Assembly: GCA_020248265.1 (NCBI GenBank)
Contig: JADCHX010000026.1
Span: 1-64,000, forward strand
DNA from: Rhodocyclaceae bacterium
Lineage (GTDB): Bacteria > Pseudomonadota > Gammaproteobacteria > Burkholderiales > CAIKXV01
DNA length: 64,000 nt
Reading direction: 5' to 3'
The translations under genes and the position numbers were made by a program. Below, in pieces: positions 1-7,715 of this stretch. The notes beneath the pieces are model-generated. The model was not told the DNA's origin. It did no database searches and saw nothing but the letters and a program-made list of their open reading frames with translations. The stretch's first letter is position 1; each line of letters opens with the position of its first letter.

Positions 1-462
1 GCCGTCGCGCAGCGCAATCGTCGGCCCGGCGTAGTCGACGAACAGCTTCTCCCCGGCACGGTGCACCTGGCGCATCGAGCGCTTGAGCGACTGGGCATGG
101 GCGCGGTAGTGCTCGAAGAACTGCGTTCGGCCCCAGGTGCGCTGCCCAGCGTGGGCCGCAACATACTCTTGCCACAGCAGCATCAGCGTGACGCCTTTGC
201 GCGAGAGCTCGCGGTGGATGCGGGCGAAGTCCGGCATCACCACGTCCCTGCGCCCCAATGCCGGGCCCAGCAGGCACCGCTGCAGTTCCGCCTCGTCCAG
301 ATCGCGTACAGCGTCCCAGTGCGACAGTCCCGCCGCTGCGGCCAGCCCGACGTACTTTGCCACCACCCCCTTGGAGATGCGCAGCGCGCGAGCCGTCTGC
401 TCGTGCGACAGCTCGGCCTCCAGCTTGAGGCGAAGTGCTTCCTTGATCATGCGTAGGTCCAT
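1..462 (-). CDS. istA: IS21-family transposase IstA, N-terminal part (cut by window edge)
   Basis: The minus strand is open from an ATG at 460-462 to the window edge (154 codons). The protein begins MDLRMIKEALRLKLEAELSH and has an early helix-turn-helix region (SHEQTARALRISKGVVAKYVG), as in IS21 transposases. A later stretch, VDYAGPTI near residue 145, matches the start of the DDE catalytic domain, whose first Asp is the D of VDYAG. IstA cuts and joins the element ends with its partner ATPase IstB, which would lie beyond position 1. The family assignment rests on the recognisable protein sequence. The rest of the gene is outside the window, so whether the element is active cannot be judged. 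Confidence 0.9.
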   Translation of the reverse strand, partial: MDLRMIKEALRLKLEAELSHEQTARALRISKGVVAKYVGLAAAAGLSHWDAVRDLDEAELQRCLLGPALGRRDVVMPDFARIHRELSRKGVTLMLLWQEYVAAHAGQRTWGRTQFFEHYRAHAQSLKRSMRQVHRAGEKLFVDYAGPTIALRDG

Positions 463-544
463 CCTCGTTGCGGGCACCGCTCCTCCGGTCAAAAAGACCG
501 GACGATACGTGCCCTGGGTTGAGATCTACGCAGTGCCAGCCGGC

Positions 545-700
545 AACGTGACCGGCCCGTCCGGTATCGTGACCGATCGTTCCGGGATCGTGACCGCCGG
601 ATCCGGAAATCGCTCCGGATCGGTCACGTTCAGCCGGATTCGCCGGTCACGTTCAACCGGACAGACCGGTCACGTTCGCCGGATTCAGCGGTCACGTTGC
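545..700. repeat. IS21 terminal region with seven GTGACC boxes
   Basis: Upstream of istA there are seven copies of CGTGACC or its complement GGTCACG. Three read CGTGACC at 547-553, 568-574 and 589-595, spaced 21 bp. Four read GGTCACG at 622-628, 645-651, 668-674 and 690-696, spaced 23, 23 and 22 bp and each embedded in a CGGTCACGTT..CCGG unit. IS21-family ends are known to carry several internal repeats that bind transposase. The spacing of about two helical turns fits a row of protein sites on one DNA face. The exact outer tip of the element was not identified. Confidence 0.7.
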
Positions 701-932
701 GCCGGAATACCCAGGCGGAACATGAATCCCGCCGGCTTCACGAAAGAATCAGGGGCTAGAAGGTCATGGGCTGATGCTGCGCGGATGGGATGCGCGGTCT
801 GCCGGACGACTTCTTCGATCGCTCGGTGCGGCGGTGACGGTCTCTGCGTCGGGGCAGACAACCTGCTCAGGAGCGCTTTAGGTCACCACGCCAAATCGAC
901 CCCTGCGGCTGCACCGATGACATGCAACTTGT
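701..932. other. Gene-free spacer
   Basis: No convincing gene, terminator or repeat was found between the IS21 end and the nuclease-helicase gene. A short stretch near 788-830 reads MRGLPDDFFDRSV in one frame, which recalls the tail of some antitoxins, but it is too short to call. Confidence 0.5.
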
Positions 933-2840
933 TTACCCTAGTTCGGAAACACCACAAGCCACCAAGTAGCTCCACGTCTCATCAAGCTGCGAGATCGGCG
1001 GCACAAAAATTACTGTGCCGTCTCGACCGCGAGTAAGCAAGACTCGATATGCATTGAGGCGAAGTTGGTAGGGATCACGCACGAGACTACCTTTCTTGTA
1101 GCCACGAGCTCGCGCAATCGACCAACCGCTCTGCTCGCGTACGAGATCGCTACCCCAACAAAGAAGCGCTGCATCGAGTTCAAGGCCCTGCGCCGCAAAC
1201 TCGGTCACCACTTCTTCCAACTGGCGGCAAGATACCGGGCTTCCGTCACCGTCTACGTACCATGGCCCTACCTTCACATTCTTCGTCCAGTTGAAGTCGT
1301 TGCGAACGCCGAAGTGGATAAGGTCCTTGTCACGCGAGGAAGCTACTAGCCCGAATCGGGCCAGTTTATGCTCGGCGTACCGTTCTCGAAGGTAGGCTTT
1401 TGCAGTATCCAGGTCACGAGTCATCCGAAGGTGAAAGTCGTGGCTGGCGAGGTGAGCGATATGCTGCCGCGCCACGTCGGAGTCACCACGCAGAACTGCA
1501 TCCACGAACGGATGGACATCTTTCGCAAGATGAAAGCGAATCTCCGTGTCGAGTGTGAGGGCGGGGGAGGCGACGAACGGGACGGTACTTCCTGCGAACA
1601 GTGACGCGATCTGCGGGGCTCCATGAACCTCCCAATCGTCAGGCACTCCGCTCTCTTCGACAGCTTTGCGCCAGAGCGAAAGTCCGCCTTCTTCGCCAAG
1701 ATGGATCTCTTGCCCAGTGCCAATGAGGCCGACGATCGTGCACCATTCCGGAATGCGCTCGGCAAACTGCACGAAATGCTCTGGCTCGGAACGCTTACTA
1801 TCCGTGTGGCCTTTAGCGGCCACCATGTCCGCATCCCACGCGCGCTGCGCTTCGTCAAAGATCAGCACGTGTTCTGCCGGCACAGGTGCCTTTGGACGGC
1901 TGTAGGCTTGGACATAGCCCTTCACGTCACGGACGAAGGTCTTCCCATCACCGCCGGCCTGCTTCATCTGATACTGCAGTACTTGTACAAGCGGGCCATT
2001 CCCCGACAAGAAGACTGCAGGGGCAGTGGGTTTATGACCATCCGCACGCGCAACCGCGAGGTCATCGAGATAATGAGCATGCGCTAGCCGCAGCCCTACG
2101 AGCGTTTTTCCAGCTCCGGGAACACCCGTAAGCAAGATGAGGCGCCGGCGCTTTGCAGCGGCAGCACCACGAATGATGATCTCGATTTGGTTGACGGCGG
2201 GATCCGTGTTGGCACGTGCTCGCCAGATATCCCGCAGCGTACCCGTGGTGAAGAGCTCGCGCGCTGCCTGTACAAGCGTTGGCAAAGGTCGATACGCCGC
2301 GGCGTCAAGGAATGCCTCTGCAGAGAGTTGCGGCTGATCACGCACATCCGAGAAGTTCGCGATGAGCGCGTCGATCGCATCGGGTCCCGCGATATGTACG
2401 CCGTCTCGCTCGCCTCCATACCCCTTGGCGCGCGTAGGTACGACCACCGCATAGACGGGGCGACCATCACAGTCGCGATGGTATGCGCGAAGATCTCGTG
2501 CGTAGGCTGCCGTTTGATCGAGGTCAGCCTGCGACGGAGTCTCTTTGCCCTTGAGTTCCAACACGATTACAGCGCTACCGACCAACAGCAATACGTCGGG
2601 CCGCCGAAACTCGAGCGGCAACTGATACTCAAGAATTGCACTGTATTGCGCTGCATGAGCGTACGCGTCAAGTGACTCGCCTACTTCCCGCTGGAGCTTC
2701 GGGATGCTGTCGTCCCATGCCCTAACTTGTGAGGCGTCGACATCAGGCAAAAATTCTTGCAATCGCCCGCGTACTAGCCGTGGCTCCGCCGCTCGAAAGG
2801 TAGGGAAGTTCGAGCTCCAACCATAACGCGCGTCAGACAT
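933..2840 (-). CDS. DUF2075 helicase with N-terminal PD-(D/E)XK-like nuclease domain
   Basis: A 635-residue protein. Residues about 70-110 carry a PD-(D/E)XK-like core: RPDVLL (PD at 81-82), ELKG (E95, K97) and a following Gln at 109. A P-loop GVPGAGKT lies at 239-246 and a Walker B box IFDEAQ at 327-332. Near the C-terminus LLTRGRDG (601-608) resembles the arginine-finger motif of superfamily 1 helicases. This is the layout of DUF2075 (Schlafen group 3-like) DNA/RNA helicases fused to a nuclease. Such genes often stand alone in variable regions and are suspected defence genes; that role is inference here. It sits between an IS21 element and glmS, and its base composition looks less GC-rich than glmS. 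Confidence 0.8.
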   Translation of the reverse strand: MSDARYGWSSNFPTFRAAEPRLVRGRLQEFLPDVDASQVRAWDDSIPKLQREVGESLDAYAHAAQYSAILEYQLPLEFRRPDVLLLVGSAVIVLELKGKETPSQADLDQTAAYARDLRAYHRDCDGRPVYAVVVPTRAKGYGGERDGVHIAGPDAIDALIANFSDVRDQPQLSAEAFLDAAAYRPLPTLVQAARELFTTGTLRDIWRARANTDPAVNQIEIIIRGAAAAKRRRLILLTGVPGAGKTLVGLRLAHAHYLDDLAVARADGHKPTAPAVFLSGNGPLVQVLQYQMKQAGGDGKTFVRDVKGYVQAYSRPKAPVPAEHVLIFDEAQRAWDADMVAAKGHTDSKRSEPEHFVQFAERIPEWCTIVGLIGTGQEIHLGEEGGLSLWRKAVEESGVPDDWEVHGAPQIASLFAGSTVPFVASPALTLDTEIRFHLAKDVHPFVDAVLRGDSDVARQHIAHLASHDFHLRMTRDLDTAKAYLRERYAEHKLARFGLVASSRDKDLIHFGVRNDFNWTKNVKVGPWYVDGDGSPVSCRQLEEVVTEFAAQGLELDAALLCWGSDLVREQSGWSIARARGYKKGSLVRDPYQLRLNAYRVLLTRGRDGTVIFVPPISQLDETWSYLVACGVSELG

Positions 2841-2926
2841 TCAGCGTCCTCAAGTGCACTGGCACCAGTATGGAGCTATGCGTGGATCGGTCAAGATCAC
2901 CGCCCAGCGCGCCTCATTATGGTCTT

Positions 2927-4747
2927 CTACTCCACCGTCACCGACTTAGCCAAATTCCTGGGCTTATCCACATCCGTCCCCCTGGCAAGGGCCGTGTGAT
3001 ACGCCAACAACTGCAGCGGCACCACATGCAATATCGGTGACAAGTCACCATAGTGCTCCGGCATCCGTATCACCCTCACCCCCTCGCTGTCCGTGATCTG
3101 CGTATCCCCATCCGCCACCACGTACAGCTCCCCGCCGCGCGCACGCACCTCCTGCATGTTGCTCTTCAGCTTTTCGAGCAGCGCGTCGTTCGGGGCCACC
3201 GTCACCACCGGCATCGCCGAGGTCACCAGCGCCAGCGGGCCGTGCTTGAGCTCCCCGGCCGGATACGCCTCGGCGTGGATGTAGCTGATCTCCTTCAGCT
3301 TGAGCGCGCCTTCCAGGGCGATCGGGTAGTGCAGGCCGCGGCCGAGGAACAGGGCGTCTTCCTTGGTGGCGAAGGTCTCGCTCCATTCGACGATCGCCGG
3401 CTCCAGGGCCAGCACGGTCTGCACCGCGGCCGGCAGGTGGCGTAGTGCGGTGATGGCGTCGTGCTCGGCGGCATCATCGAGCCGGCCGTGGGCCTTGGCC
3501 AGCGTGTTGGCCAGCAGGTACAGCGCGACCAGTTGCGTGGTGAAGGCCTTGGTCGAGGCGACGCCGATCTCCACCCCGGCGCGGGTGAGGAAGCGCATCG
3601 TGGTCTCGCGCACCATCGCGCTGGTGGCGACGTTGCACACCGCCAGCGTGTGCGTGTGTCCCAGGTCGCGCGCATGCTTGAGCGCGGCCAGGGTGTCGGC
3701 GGTCTCGCCCGACTGCGAGATGGTCACCACCAGTGCGCGCGGGTTGGGCACCGAGTCGCGGTAGCGGTACTCGCTGGCGATCTCCACCTGCACCGGCAGC
3801 CGGGCGATCGATTCGATCCACTGCTTCGCGACGCAGCCGGCGTAGTAGCTGGTGCCGCAGGCGAGGATCAGCACGCCCTCCACCGCCGGCAGCACCGACG
3901 CCGCGGCTGGGCCGAACAGGCCGGGGTCGATACCGCCGACCGCCTCCAGCGTGTCGGAGATCGCGCGCGGCTGCTCGAAGATCTCCTTCTGCATGTAGTG
4001 GCGGTAGGTGCCGAGCTCGGCCTCGGCCGCCTCGGCCGCCACGGTGCGCACTTCGCGCTCGACGGTGCGGCCCTCGCGGTCGACGATGCGGTAGCCCTCG
4101 GGACGCAGGTCGGCGAGGTCGCCTTCCTCGAGGTAGACGATGCGGTCGGTGGTGCCCGACAGTGCGAGCGCGTCGCTAGCGAGGAAGTGCTCGCCGCCGG
4201 TGCCCACGCCCAGCACCAGCGGTGAGCCGAAGCGGGCGCCGCACAGGCGGTGCGGCTCGGCCTTCGCGAACACGGCGATGGCATACGCACCGCGGAAGCG
4301 GGCCACCGCGGCCTGCACGGCTTCGAACAGGTCGCCCTTGTAGAGGTGGCGCACCAGGTGCGCGATCACCTCGGTGTCGGTCTGCGATTCGAACACGTAG
4401 CCCAGCGCCTGCAGCTCGCTGCGCAGTTGTTCGTAGTTCTCGATGATGCCGTTGTGCACCACCGCGATCTCGCCGCTGGAGAAGTGCGGGTGGGCGTTGG
4501 TGGTGCTCGGCGCGCCATGCGTCGCCCAGCGGGTGTGCGAGATGCCGGTGCTGCCGGCCACGCCCTCGGCCTCGACCTGCGCCTTCAGCTCGGCGACGCG
4601 GTGCGTGCTGCGTGTGCGCTGGAGCTGGCCGGCGTGGTGGACGGCCACGCCGCAGGAGTCGTAGCCACGGTACTCGAGGCGACGCAGGCCCTCGACGAGG
4701 ACGGGGACGATGTCACGGGAGGCTGTGCCGCCGACGATACCGCACAT
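2927..4747 (-). CDS. glmS: Glutamine--fructose-6-phosphate aminotransferase (isomerizing)
   Basis: A 606-residue enzyme, the normal length. It makes glucosamine-6-phosphate from fructose-6-phosphate and glutamine, the first step towards UDP-GlcNAc for peptidoglycan and LPS. It starts MCGIVG, and Cys2 becomes the N-terminal nucleophile of the glutaminase domain (to about residue 220). Two SIS sugar-isomerase domains follow, with a [11 protein letters not shown] motif, and the protein ends in the conserved [12 protein letters not shown] tail. No key residue is missing. In many Betaproteobacteria glmS lies beside glmU; here about 7.8 kb of accessory genes separates them. The catalytic assignment is family knowledge; the motifs are read directly. 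Confidence 0.98.
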   Translation of the reverse strand: MCGIVGGTASRDIVPVLVEGLRRLEYRGYDSCGVAVHHAGQLQRTRSTHRVAELKAQVEAEGVAGSTGISHTRWATHGAPSTTNAHPHFSSGEIAVVHNGIIENYEQLRSELQALGYVFESQTDTEVIAHLVRHLYKGDLFEAVQAAVARFRGAYAIAVFAKAEPHRLCGARFGSPLVLGVGTGGEHFLASDALALSGTTDRIVYLEEGDLADLRPEGYRIVDREGRTVEREVRTVAAEAAEAELGTYRHYMQKEIFEQPRAISDTLEAVGGIDPGLFGPAAASVLPAVEGVLILACGTSYYAGCVAKQWIESIARLPVQVEIASEYRYRDSVPNPRALVVTISQSGETADTLAALKHARDLGHTHTLAVCNVATSAMVRETTMRFLTRAGVEIGVASTKAFTTQLVALYLLANTLAKAHGRLDDAAEHDAITALRHLPAAVQTVLALEPAIVEWSETFATKEDALFLGRGLHYPIALEGALKLKEISYIHAEAYPAGELKHGPLALVTSAMPVVTVAPNDALLEKLKSNMQEVRARGGELYVVADGDTQITDSEGVRVIRMPEHYGDLSPILHVVPLQLLAYHTALARGTDVDKPRNLAKSVTVE

Positions 4748-4921
4748 GGGGGGTCAGGCCGACGGGCTGCCGAAGGGGCGGCAGGGGTGGGTGGGCGGGG
4801 TGTGGGTGGGGAGTTTTGGGGGGTTTTGCATGGTTATTGATGATAGCGCCTGCGGCGGGGGGCGGGCAGGATCGTCGTCAGCCGTCCGAATGGCACACCT
4901 CCTCGTGCCTCTTGTCTTGGA

Positions 4922-5016
4922 ATAACATATTTGTTATTCAGTCTCGGAAGACACCCCTTCGGGAGGTGGAAGTCGCGCGCAAGCGCATGAAGGAGGTCAA
5001 GGATGCGAACGCATGA
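4922..5016 (+). pseudogene. HigB-type toxin remnant (C-terminal end only)
   Basis: Just before the HigA-like gene one frame reads FVIQSRKTPLREVEVARKRM and ends KEVKDANA, then TGA at 5014-5016. This matches the usual end of phage Gp49-like/HigB toxins (K-T-P followed by a long basic helix). The stop overlaps the ATG of the antitoxin at 5003, the normal toxin-antitoxin junction. Nothing upstream resembles the rest of the toxin; the glmS leader lies there instead. The left boundary is approximate. Confidence 0.6.
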
Positions 5017-5290
5017 GCAGGTTGTATCGAAGCTGCTTCGCCGCCCGGGCGTAAGGAAGGAAGTCGATCGTATCGAGCGCGAGGAAGGCGAACTCCTTGA
5101 TCAACTTCTGAAGGCGAGGCACGACGCGGGACTTACGCAGGCACAAGTCGCCGAACGCATGGGTACCCACCCACCGTCTGTTGCTCGCCTGGAGCGGGCA
5201 CTGTCGACTGGAAAGCACTCCCCTTCGTTAGCTACGCTCAGAAAGTACGCTCAGGCCTGTGGTCGCGAGTTGGTGATTCAGATCGAATAG
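5003..5290 (+). CDS. higA: HigA-like Xre-family antitoxin (toxin largely lost)
   Basis: A 95-residue protein with a Xre helix-turn-helix near residues 38-75 (GLTQAQVAERMGTHPPSVARLE). The start at 5003 follows an AAGGAGG ribosome site at 4988-4994 and overlaps the end of the toxin remnant by 14 bases. HigA proteins neutralise the HigB mRNA nuclease and repress their own operon. Only the last 20-30 residues of the toxin remain upstream, so this antitoxin appears to be an orphan. It may still bind DNA. Confidence 0.8.
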   Translation: MRTHEQVVSKLLRRPGVRKEVDRIEREEGELLDQLLKARHDAGLTQAQVAERMGTHPPSVARLERALSTGKHSPSLATLRKYAQACGRELVIQIE

Positions 5291-5321
5291 CCAGCGCGCC
5301 AGTCTTGCACTGGAGAGACTG

Positions 5322-5546
5322 ATGTCGATATCAATCGCAGAAGTTGAAGCACAGGCGCTCCTTCTTTCTCCGGAGGATCGTGCACAGTTGGCTGACAAGC
5401 TGCTGGCGAGTCTGGCCGCTAATGCGGACGTTGAGGACGCGTGGTCCGTTGAAGCAGAGCGGCGCCTGGCCGAGCTGGAGCGCGGGGCAGTGTCTGGGAT
5501 TCCCGTACGAGACGCTATCGCCCGTGCCCGCGACGCCGTTCGATGA
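5322..5546 (+). CDS. Addiction-module antitoxin, RelB/ParD-like family (TIGR02574 type)
   Basis: A 74-residue protein, MSISIAEVEAQALLLSPEDR followed by a LADKLLASL helix and a WSVEAERRLAELERG segment. This is the typical sequence of the small addiction-module component family. A GGAGAG site precedes the ATG. The stop overlaps an ATG by four bases (ATGA at 5543-5546), the usual link to a ParE/RelE toxin, but only a toxin start remains. Family membership is recognised from the sequence; binding to any toxin is inferred. Confidence 0.8.
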   Translation: MSISIAEVEAQALLLSPEDRAQLADKLLASLAANADVEDAWSVEAERRLAELERGAVSGIPVRDAIARARDAVR

Positions 5547-5611
5547 TCGCTTCTACGCATCCGCTTGCCGCAGATGACCTCACCGCCTTTTGCCATGGCG
5601 TTTGCAGGTAA
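5543..5611 (+). pseudogene. ParE/RelE-type toxin remnant (N-terminal end only)
   Basis: The frame starting in the ATGA overlap with the upstream antitoxin reads MIASTHPLAADDLTAF and stops after 22 codons. A first strand followed by HPxAxxDL is how ParE-type toxins begin, and the position right behind a TIGR02574 antitoxin fits. About 80 further residues expected for the family are missing. The call depends largely on context, since the matching part is short. Confidence 0.5.
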
Positions 5612-5744
5612 TCACTCCGCTCGCGCAAAAGGCAAGACTTGACCCCATCGACGGAATGTAGACTGCTCCGGGGGTGTTGTTGGTGGGATGAGACGTCTGT
5701 CGAGTTTTCGACTTGCTCGCTGGGGGAACTTTTGGTTCGTATCT

Positions 5745-5800
5745 CATAGTAATCGACGATAGCGCCTGATGGCAGGGTCTGGGACCATCGTTGCCGGTCG
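5745..5800. repeat. Possible diverged copy of the glmS upstream region
   Basis: This stretch shares an 11-base identity, GATAGCGCCTG, with the region just upstream of glmS (around 4843-4853). Weaker similarity continues on both sides, about two thirds of the bases over roughly 54 positions by hand alignment. If real, it is another gene-end copy lying between TA modules, like those near tctC and glmU. A chance match is not excluded. Confidence 0.3.
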
Positions 5801-5884
5801 CGACAGTTCGTGGTGGACATACCTAAAAAGCTACAGGATCGAACGTCGTGCGATATTCGGCATACCTCTGATGAAAGTCCTGAA

Positions 5885-6145
5885 ATGAGCGATTTCAGTC
5901 CCGCGCGCAGGCGCGTCGAAGTTACGCCGGGCGAGTCGGTCCGGATCCTGCGTGAGATGCAGGAACTCAGCCAGAACCAGCTCTCCGAGCTGACTGGAAT
6001 TGCCCAGGCCACGCTGTCGGCAATCGAGAACGGCCGTGTGAACCTGGGCGTTGAACGTGCGAAGGTTCTGGCGCGCGCGCTCAAGTGCCACCCGGCGGTG
6101 TTGGTGTTTCCCGGTTGGGATCAAGCAGTCGCAGACCAGGCTTGA
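5885..6145 (+). CDS. Xre-family antitoxin-like regulator, partner not recognised
   Basis: An 86-residue protein with a helix-turn-helix (LSQNQLSELTGIAQATLSAIE) and the ending ERAKVLARALKCHPAVLVFP, common in antitoxins of RelE/HigB systems. The ATG at 5885 is chosen because it overlaps the stop of an upstream frame (ATGA at 5885-5888) that ends KSYRIERRAIFGIPLMKVLK. An in-frame start at 5810 exists but adds a segment unlike the family. The upstream frame has the position of a toxin but cannot be identified and seems truncated. DNA binding is well supported; the TA role is inferred. Confidence 0.75.
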   Translation: MSDFSPARRRVEVTPGESVRILREMQELSQNQLSELTGIAQATLSAIENGRVNLGVERAKVLARALKCHPAVLVFPGWDQAVADQA

Positions 6146-6156
6146 GGGAGGGCGTC

Positions 6157-6408
6157 ATGACAACAGCAGTCACAGCCATCGAAACGCAGATCCGGGCGCT
6201 CAGCCGCGAAGACAAGGCCGACCTGGTCAAGTCGTTGATCGCGGATCTTGACGGGCCAGCGGACGAGAGCGTCCAACGCGCATGGCTTGAAGAAGCGCAA
6301 CGCCGTCACCTTGAGATTGTCGAAGGCAAGGTAGAAGCGATACCGGCGGAACAGGTATTTGCCAGCCTTCGCGCCGGCCAGAAGATATCCTTTGCGATCA
6401 ACCGCTGA
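6157..6408 (+). CDS. Addiction-module antitoxin, TIGR02574 type (second copy)
   Basis: An 83-residue protein with the family pattern: an N-terminal helix, REDKADLVKSLIADLD, then WLEEAQRRHLEIVEGKVEAI. It starts 12 bases after the Xre gene, with GAGGGAGGG as ribosome site. The next frame downstream encodes only the C-terminal half of a ParE-type toxin, so the module lacks a functional toxin. It is related to, but clearly different from, the antitoxin at 5322-5546, so it is not a recent tandem copy. Confidence 0.8.
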   Translation: MTTAVTAIETQIRALSREDKADLVKSLIADLDGPADESVQRAWLEEAQRRHLEIVEGKVEAIPAEQVFASLRAGQKISFAINR

Positions 6409-6410
6409 TC

Positions 6411-6563
6411 GGACGCCCTGCAAACCGGAACCTGCGTCAGTTCGCTCTACGGCGCTTTCCGTTCACGCTCTATTACTCTGCTACAGACGAATGCGTGCGC
6501 ATCGAGGCTGTTGCGCACCAGCGGCGACGGCCCCGATACTGGGAAAAGCGTTTCGGGCGCTGA
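6411..6563 (+). pseudogene. ParE/RelE-type toxin remnant (C-terminal part)
   Basis: The frame reads GRPANRNLRQFALRRFPFTL, continues with YYSATDECVRIEAVAHQRRR, and ends PRYWEKRFGR before TGA at 6561-6563. The FPFTLYY..R..AVAHQRRRPxYW pattern is the diagnostic C-terminal half of ParE/RelE toxins. No start codon or N-terminal half is present. It follows directly on the antitoxin stop at 6408, so the first half of the toxin was deleted. Confidence 0.75.
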
Positions 6564-6583
6564 CACGAGTCGAGTTCGCCGAC

Positions 6584-6608
6584 TTGAGGTCGCAGATTGC
6601 GACCTCAA
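6584..6608. terminator. Perfect 11-bp hairpin between toxin remnant and HicB-like gene
   Basis: TTGAGGTCGCA (6584-6594) and TGCGACCTCAA (6598-6608) form an uninterrupted 11-bp stem with a three-base loop. It is followed by only a weak T run (CTTTG). It could be a terminator for the upstream antitoxin genes or an operator for the small gene starting at 6637. Confidence 0.45.
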
Positions 6609-6636
6609 AGACTTTGCGGTTATCCGGAGCCTCGAA

Positions 6637-6819
6637 ATGAAGACTCTCTCGGCAGTAGTTGAACAGGACTCGGTCACGCGGCTCTACGTTGGCTTCGTCC
6701 CTGGCTTCCCAGGCGCCCACTCCCAGGGCGGCACGCTGGACGAGCTTCAGCACACCCTGCAGGAGGTCATTGCGATGCTGATGGAGGGGCATCAGTGTCA
6801 CCGGGACGGCTATTGCTAG
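6637..6819 (+). CDS. Small HicB-like protein, shorter than family
   Basis: A 60-residue protein whose core, YVGFVPGFPGAHSQGGTLDELQHTLQEVIAMLMEG, is the HicB-type partial RNase H fold (strand, PG-H-QG turn, helix). Family members usually run 70 residues or more and add a DNA-binding tail; here the protein ends soon after the helix. No HicA gene lies next to it, so it is probably another orphan antitoxin. The ATG at 6637 is the only suitable start after the hairpin at 6584-6608. Confidence 0.65.
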   Translation: MKTLSAVVEQDSVTRLYVGFVPGFPGAHSQGGTLDELQHTLQEVIAMLMEGHQCHRDGYC

Positions 6820-6841
6820 CAGGAAGTGCTAGGATTTCGAG

Positions 6842-7063
6842 ATGATTGACTGGTCGACATGCGCTGCCGTCGAATCCCATCCCGGTGTCTACAGTGGCGC
6901 CTGGGTGTTTCGTGGCACGCGGGTGCCGGTAGCAGCCTTGTTCGAAAACCTCGAAGGCGGCGCTTCAGTCGCTGAGTTCGTCGAGTGGTTTCCAGGAGTT
7001 ACCCTCGAACAAGCGAAGGCTGCGTTGGACCACGTCGCTCACGGCTTGCTCGCTCCTGCGTAG
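6842..7063 (+). CDS. DUF433 antitoxin
   Basis: A 73-residue protein with the DUF433 signature: an early SHPGVYSGAWVFRGTRVPV, then VAEFVEWFPGVTLEQAKAALDH. DUF433 proteins are small winged-helix antitoxins commonly encoded just before a PIN-like DUF5615 toxin, as here. The stop codon is directly followed by the ATG of the next gene (TAGATG), which implies translational coupling. Unlike most TA loci in this stretch, both partners look complete. Confidence 0.85.
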   Translation: MIDWSTCAAVESHPGVYSGAWVFRGTRVPVAALFENLEGGASVAEFVEWFPGVTLEQAKAALDHVAHGLLAPA

Positions 7064-7384
7064 ATGTACATCCTTTTTGATCAGGGAACCCCGGTGCCGC
7101 TTCGCGCCGTGCTTCCTGACCACCGAGTGGTCACTGCGCACGAGTGTGGTTGGGGCCAGCTGGAAAACGGTAATCTGCTTTCAGCTGCCGAGGCCCGAGG
7201 GTTTGAAGCGCTGATCACCACTGATCAGAATCTTCGGTATCAGCAGAATCTTTCGGATCGAAAGATCGCGATCGCTGTCTTGAGCACGACCAATTGGCCT
7301 CGCATCAGGCCTGCTGTGCCTCTCGTGGTCGCGGCGATCGAGCGCCTCGCACCAGGCGCGTTTGTTGAGATCAGGATTCCGTGA
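7064..7384 (+). CDS. DUF5615 PIN-like toxin
   Basis: A 106-residue protein starting MYILFDQGTPVPLR, with an acidic residue in the first strand (D6), an acidic position in the ECGWGQLENG segment and a second acidic site in LITTDQNL. These are the scattered acidic residues of PIN-like nucleases. It is paired with the DUF433 gene, and together they form a type II TA candidate. Its 3' end overlaps the convergent nucleotidyltransferase gene (7371-7384). Toxicity and RNA cleavage are inferred from the family. Confidence 0.8.
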   Translation: MYILFDQGTPVPLRAVLPDHRVVTAHECGWGQLENGNLLSAAEARGFEALITTDQNLRYQQNLSDRKIAIAVLSTTNWPRIRPAVPLVVAAIERLAPGAFVEIRIP

Positions 7385-7697
7385 CGCCGGCGTACCCGGC
7401 GACATACTGCGGCTCTGCGGTGCGGACGACTTCATCCCTGAAGAACCGGCTGAGATCCCCTGCCGTCCGCAGATCGACCTTGCGGCCACCCAGCAGCGTC
7501 GAAAGTTCGATCTCTATCTGGGCCATGTCCAGCAAGGTAATCCTCGCACCCGGCTCGAACTCGACCAGCAGATCGATATCGCTGTCCGGGCGGGCGGTAC
7601 CCTTCAGTGTCGAGCCGAACAACGACAAGCGGCTGATCTTGTGGCGCTGGCATATGGTGACCAGGGCTTTAGTCTCAGGAAAGAGTCGCTTTGCCAT
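7371..7697 (-). CDS. MntA-like nucleotidyltransferase antitoxin without HepT
   Basis: A 108-residue minimal nucleotidyltransferase with the active-site pattern GSTLKGTARPDSDIDLLVEF (GS near residue 28, DSDID near 38-42). Such MntA proteins AMPylate and silence the HEPN toxin HepT, whose gene normally follows. Downstream on the minus strand is instead the convergent DUF5615 gene, and no HEPN sequence was found. It is therefore either an orphan antitoxin or has another target. The start is the ATG at 7695-7697. Confidence 0.85.
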   Translation of the reverse strand: MAKRLFPETKALVTICQRHKISRLSLFGSTLKGTARPDSDIDLLVEFEPGARITLLDMAQIEIELSTLLGGRKVDLRTAGDLSRFFRDEVVRTAEPQYVAGYAGVTES

Positions 7698-7715
7698 CTT
7701 GCAGGACCTACCCCG

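Noticed and set aside
545-700. CRISPR-like or iteron origin reading of the GTGACC boxes
   Set aside because: Boxes are short, change orientation midway and sit at the istA end of an IS21 element; there is no replication gene.
788-830. MRGLPDDFFDRSV, possible antitoxin tail between the IS21 end and the helicase gene
   Set aside because: Only about 13 residues with weak resemblance and no partner gene.
2964-2972. TTATCCACA, a perfect DnaA box
   Set aside because: It lies inside the glmS coding region, in the conserved C-terminal codons, and no cluster of boxes was found, so an origin is not supported.
2841-4900. glmS ribozyme or riboswitch upstream of glmS
   Set aside because: No ribozyme-like conserved core was recognised, and this regulation is known mainly from Gram-positive bacteria.
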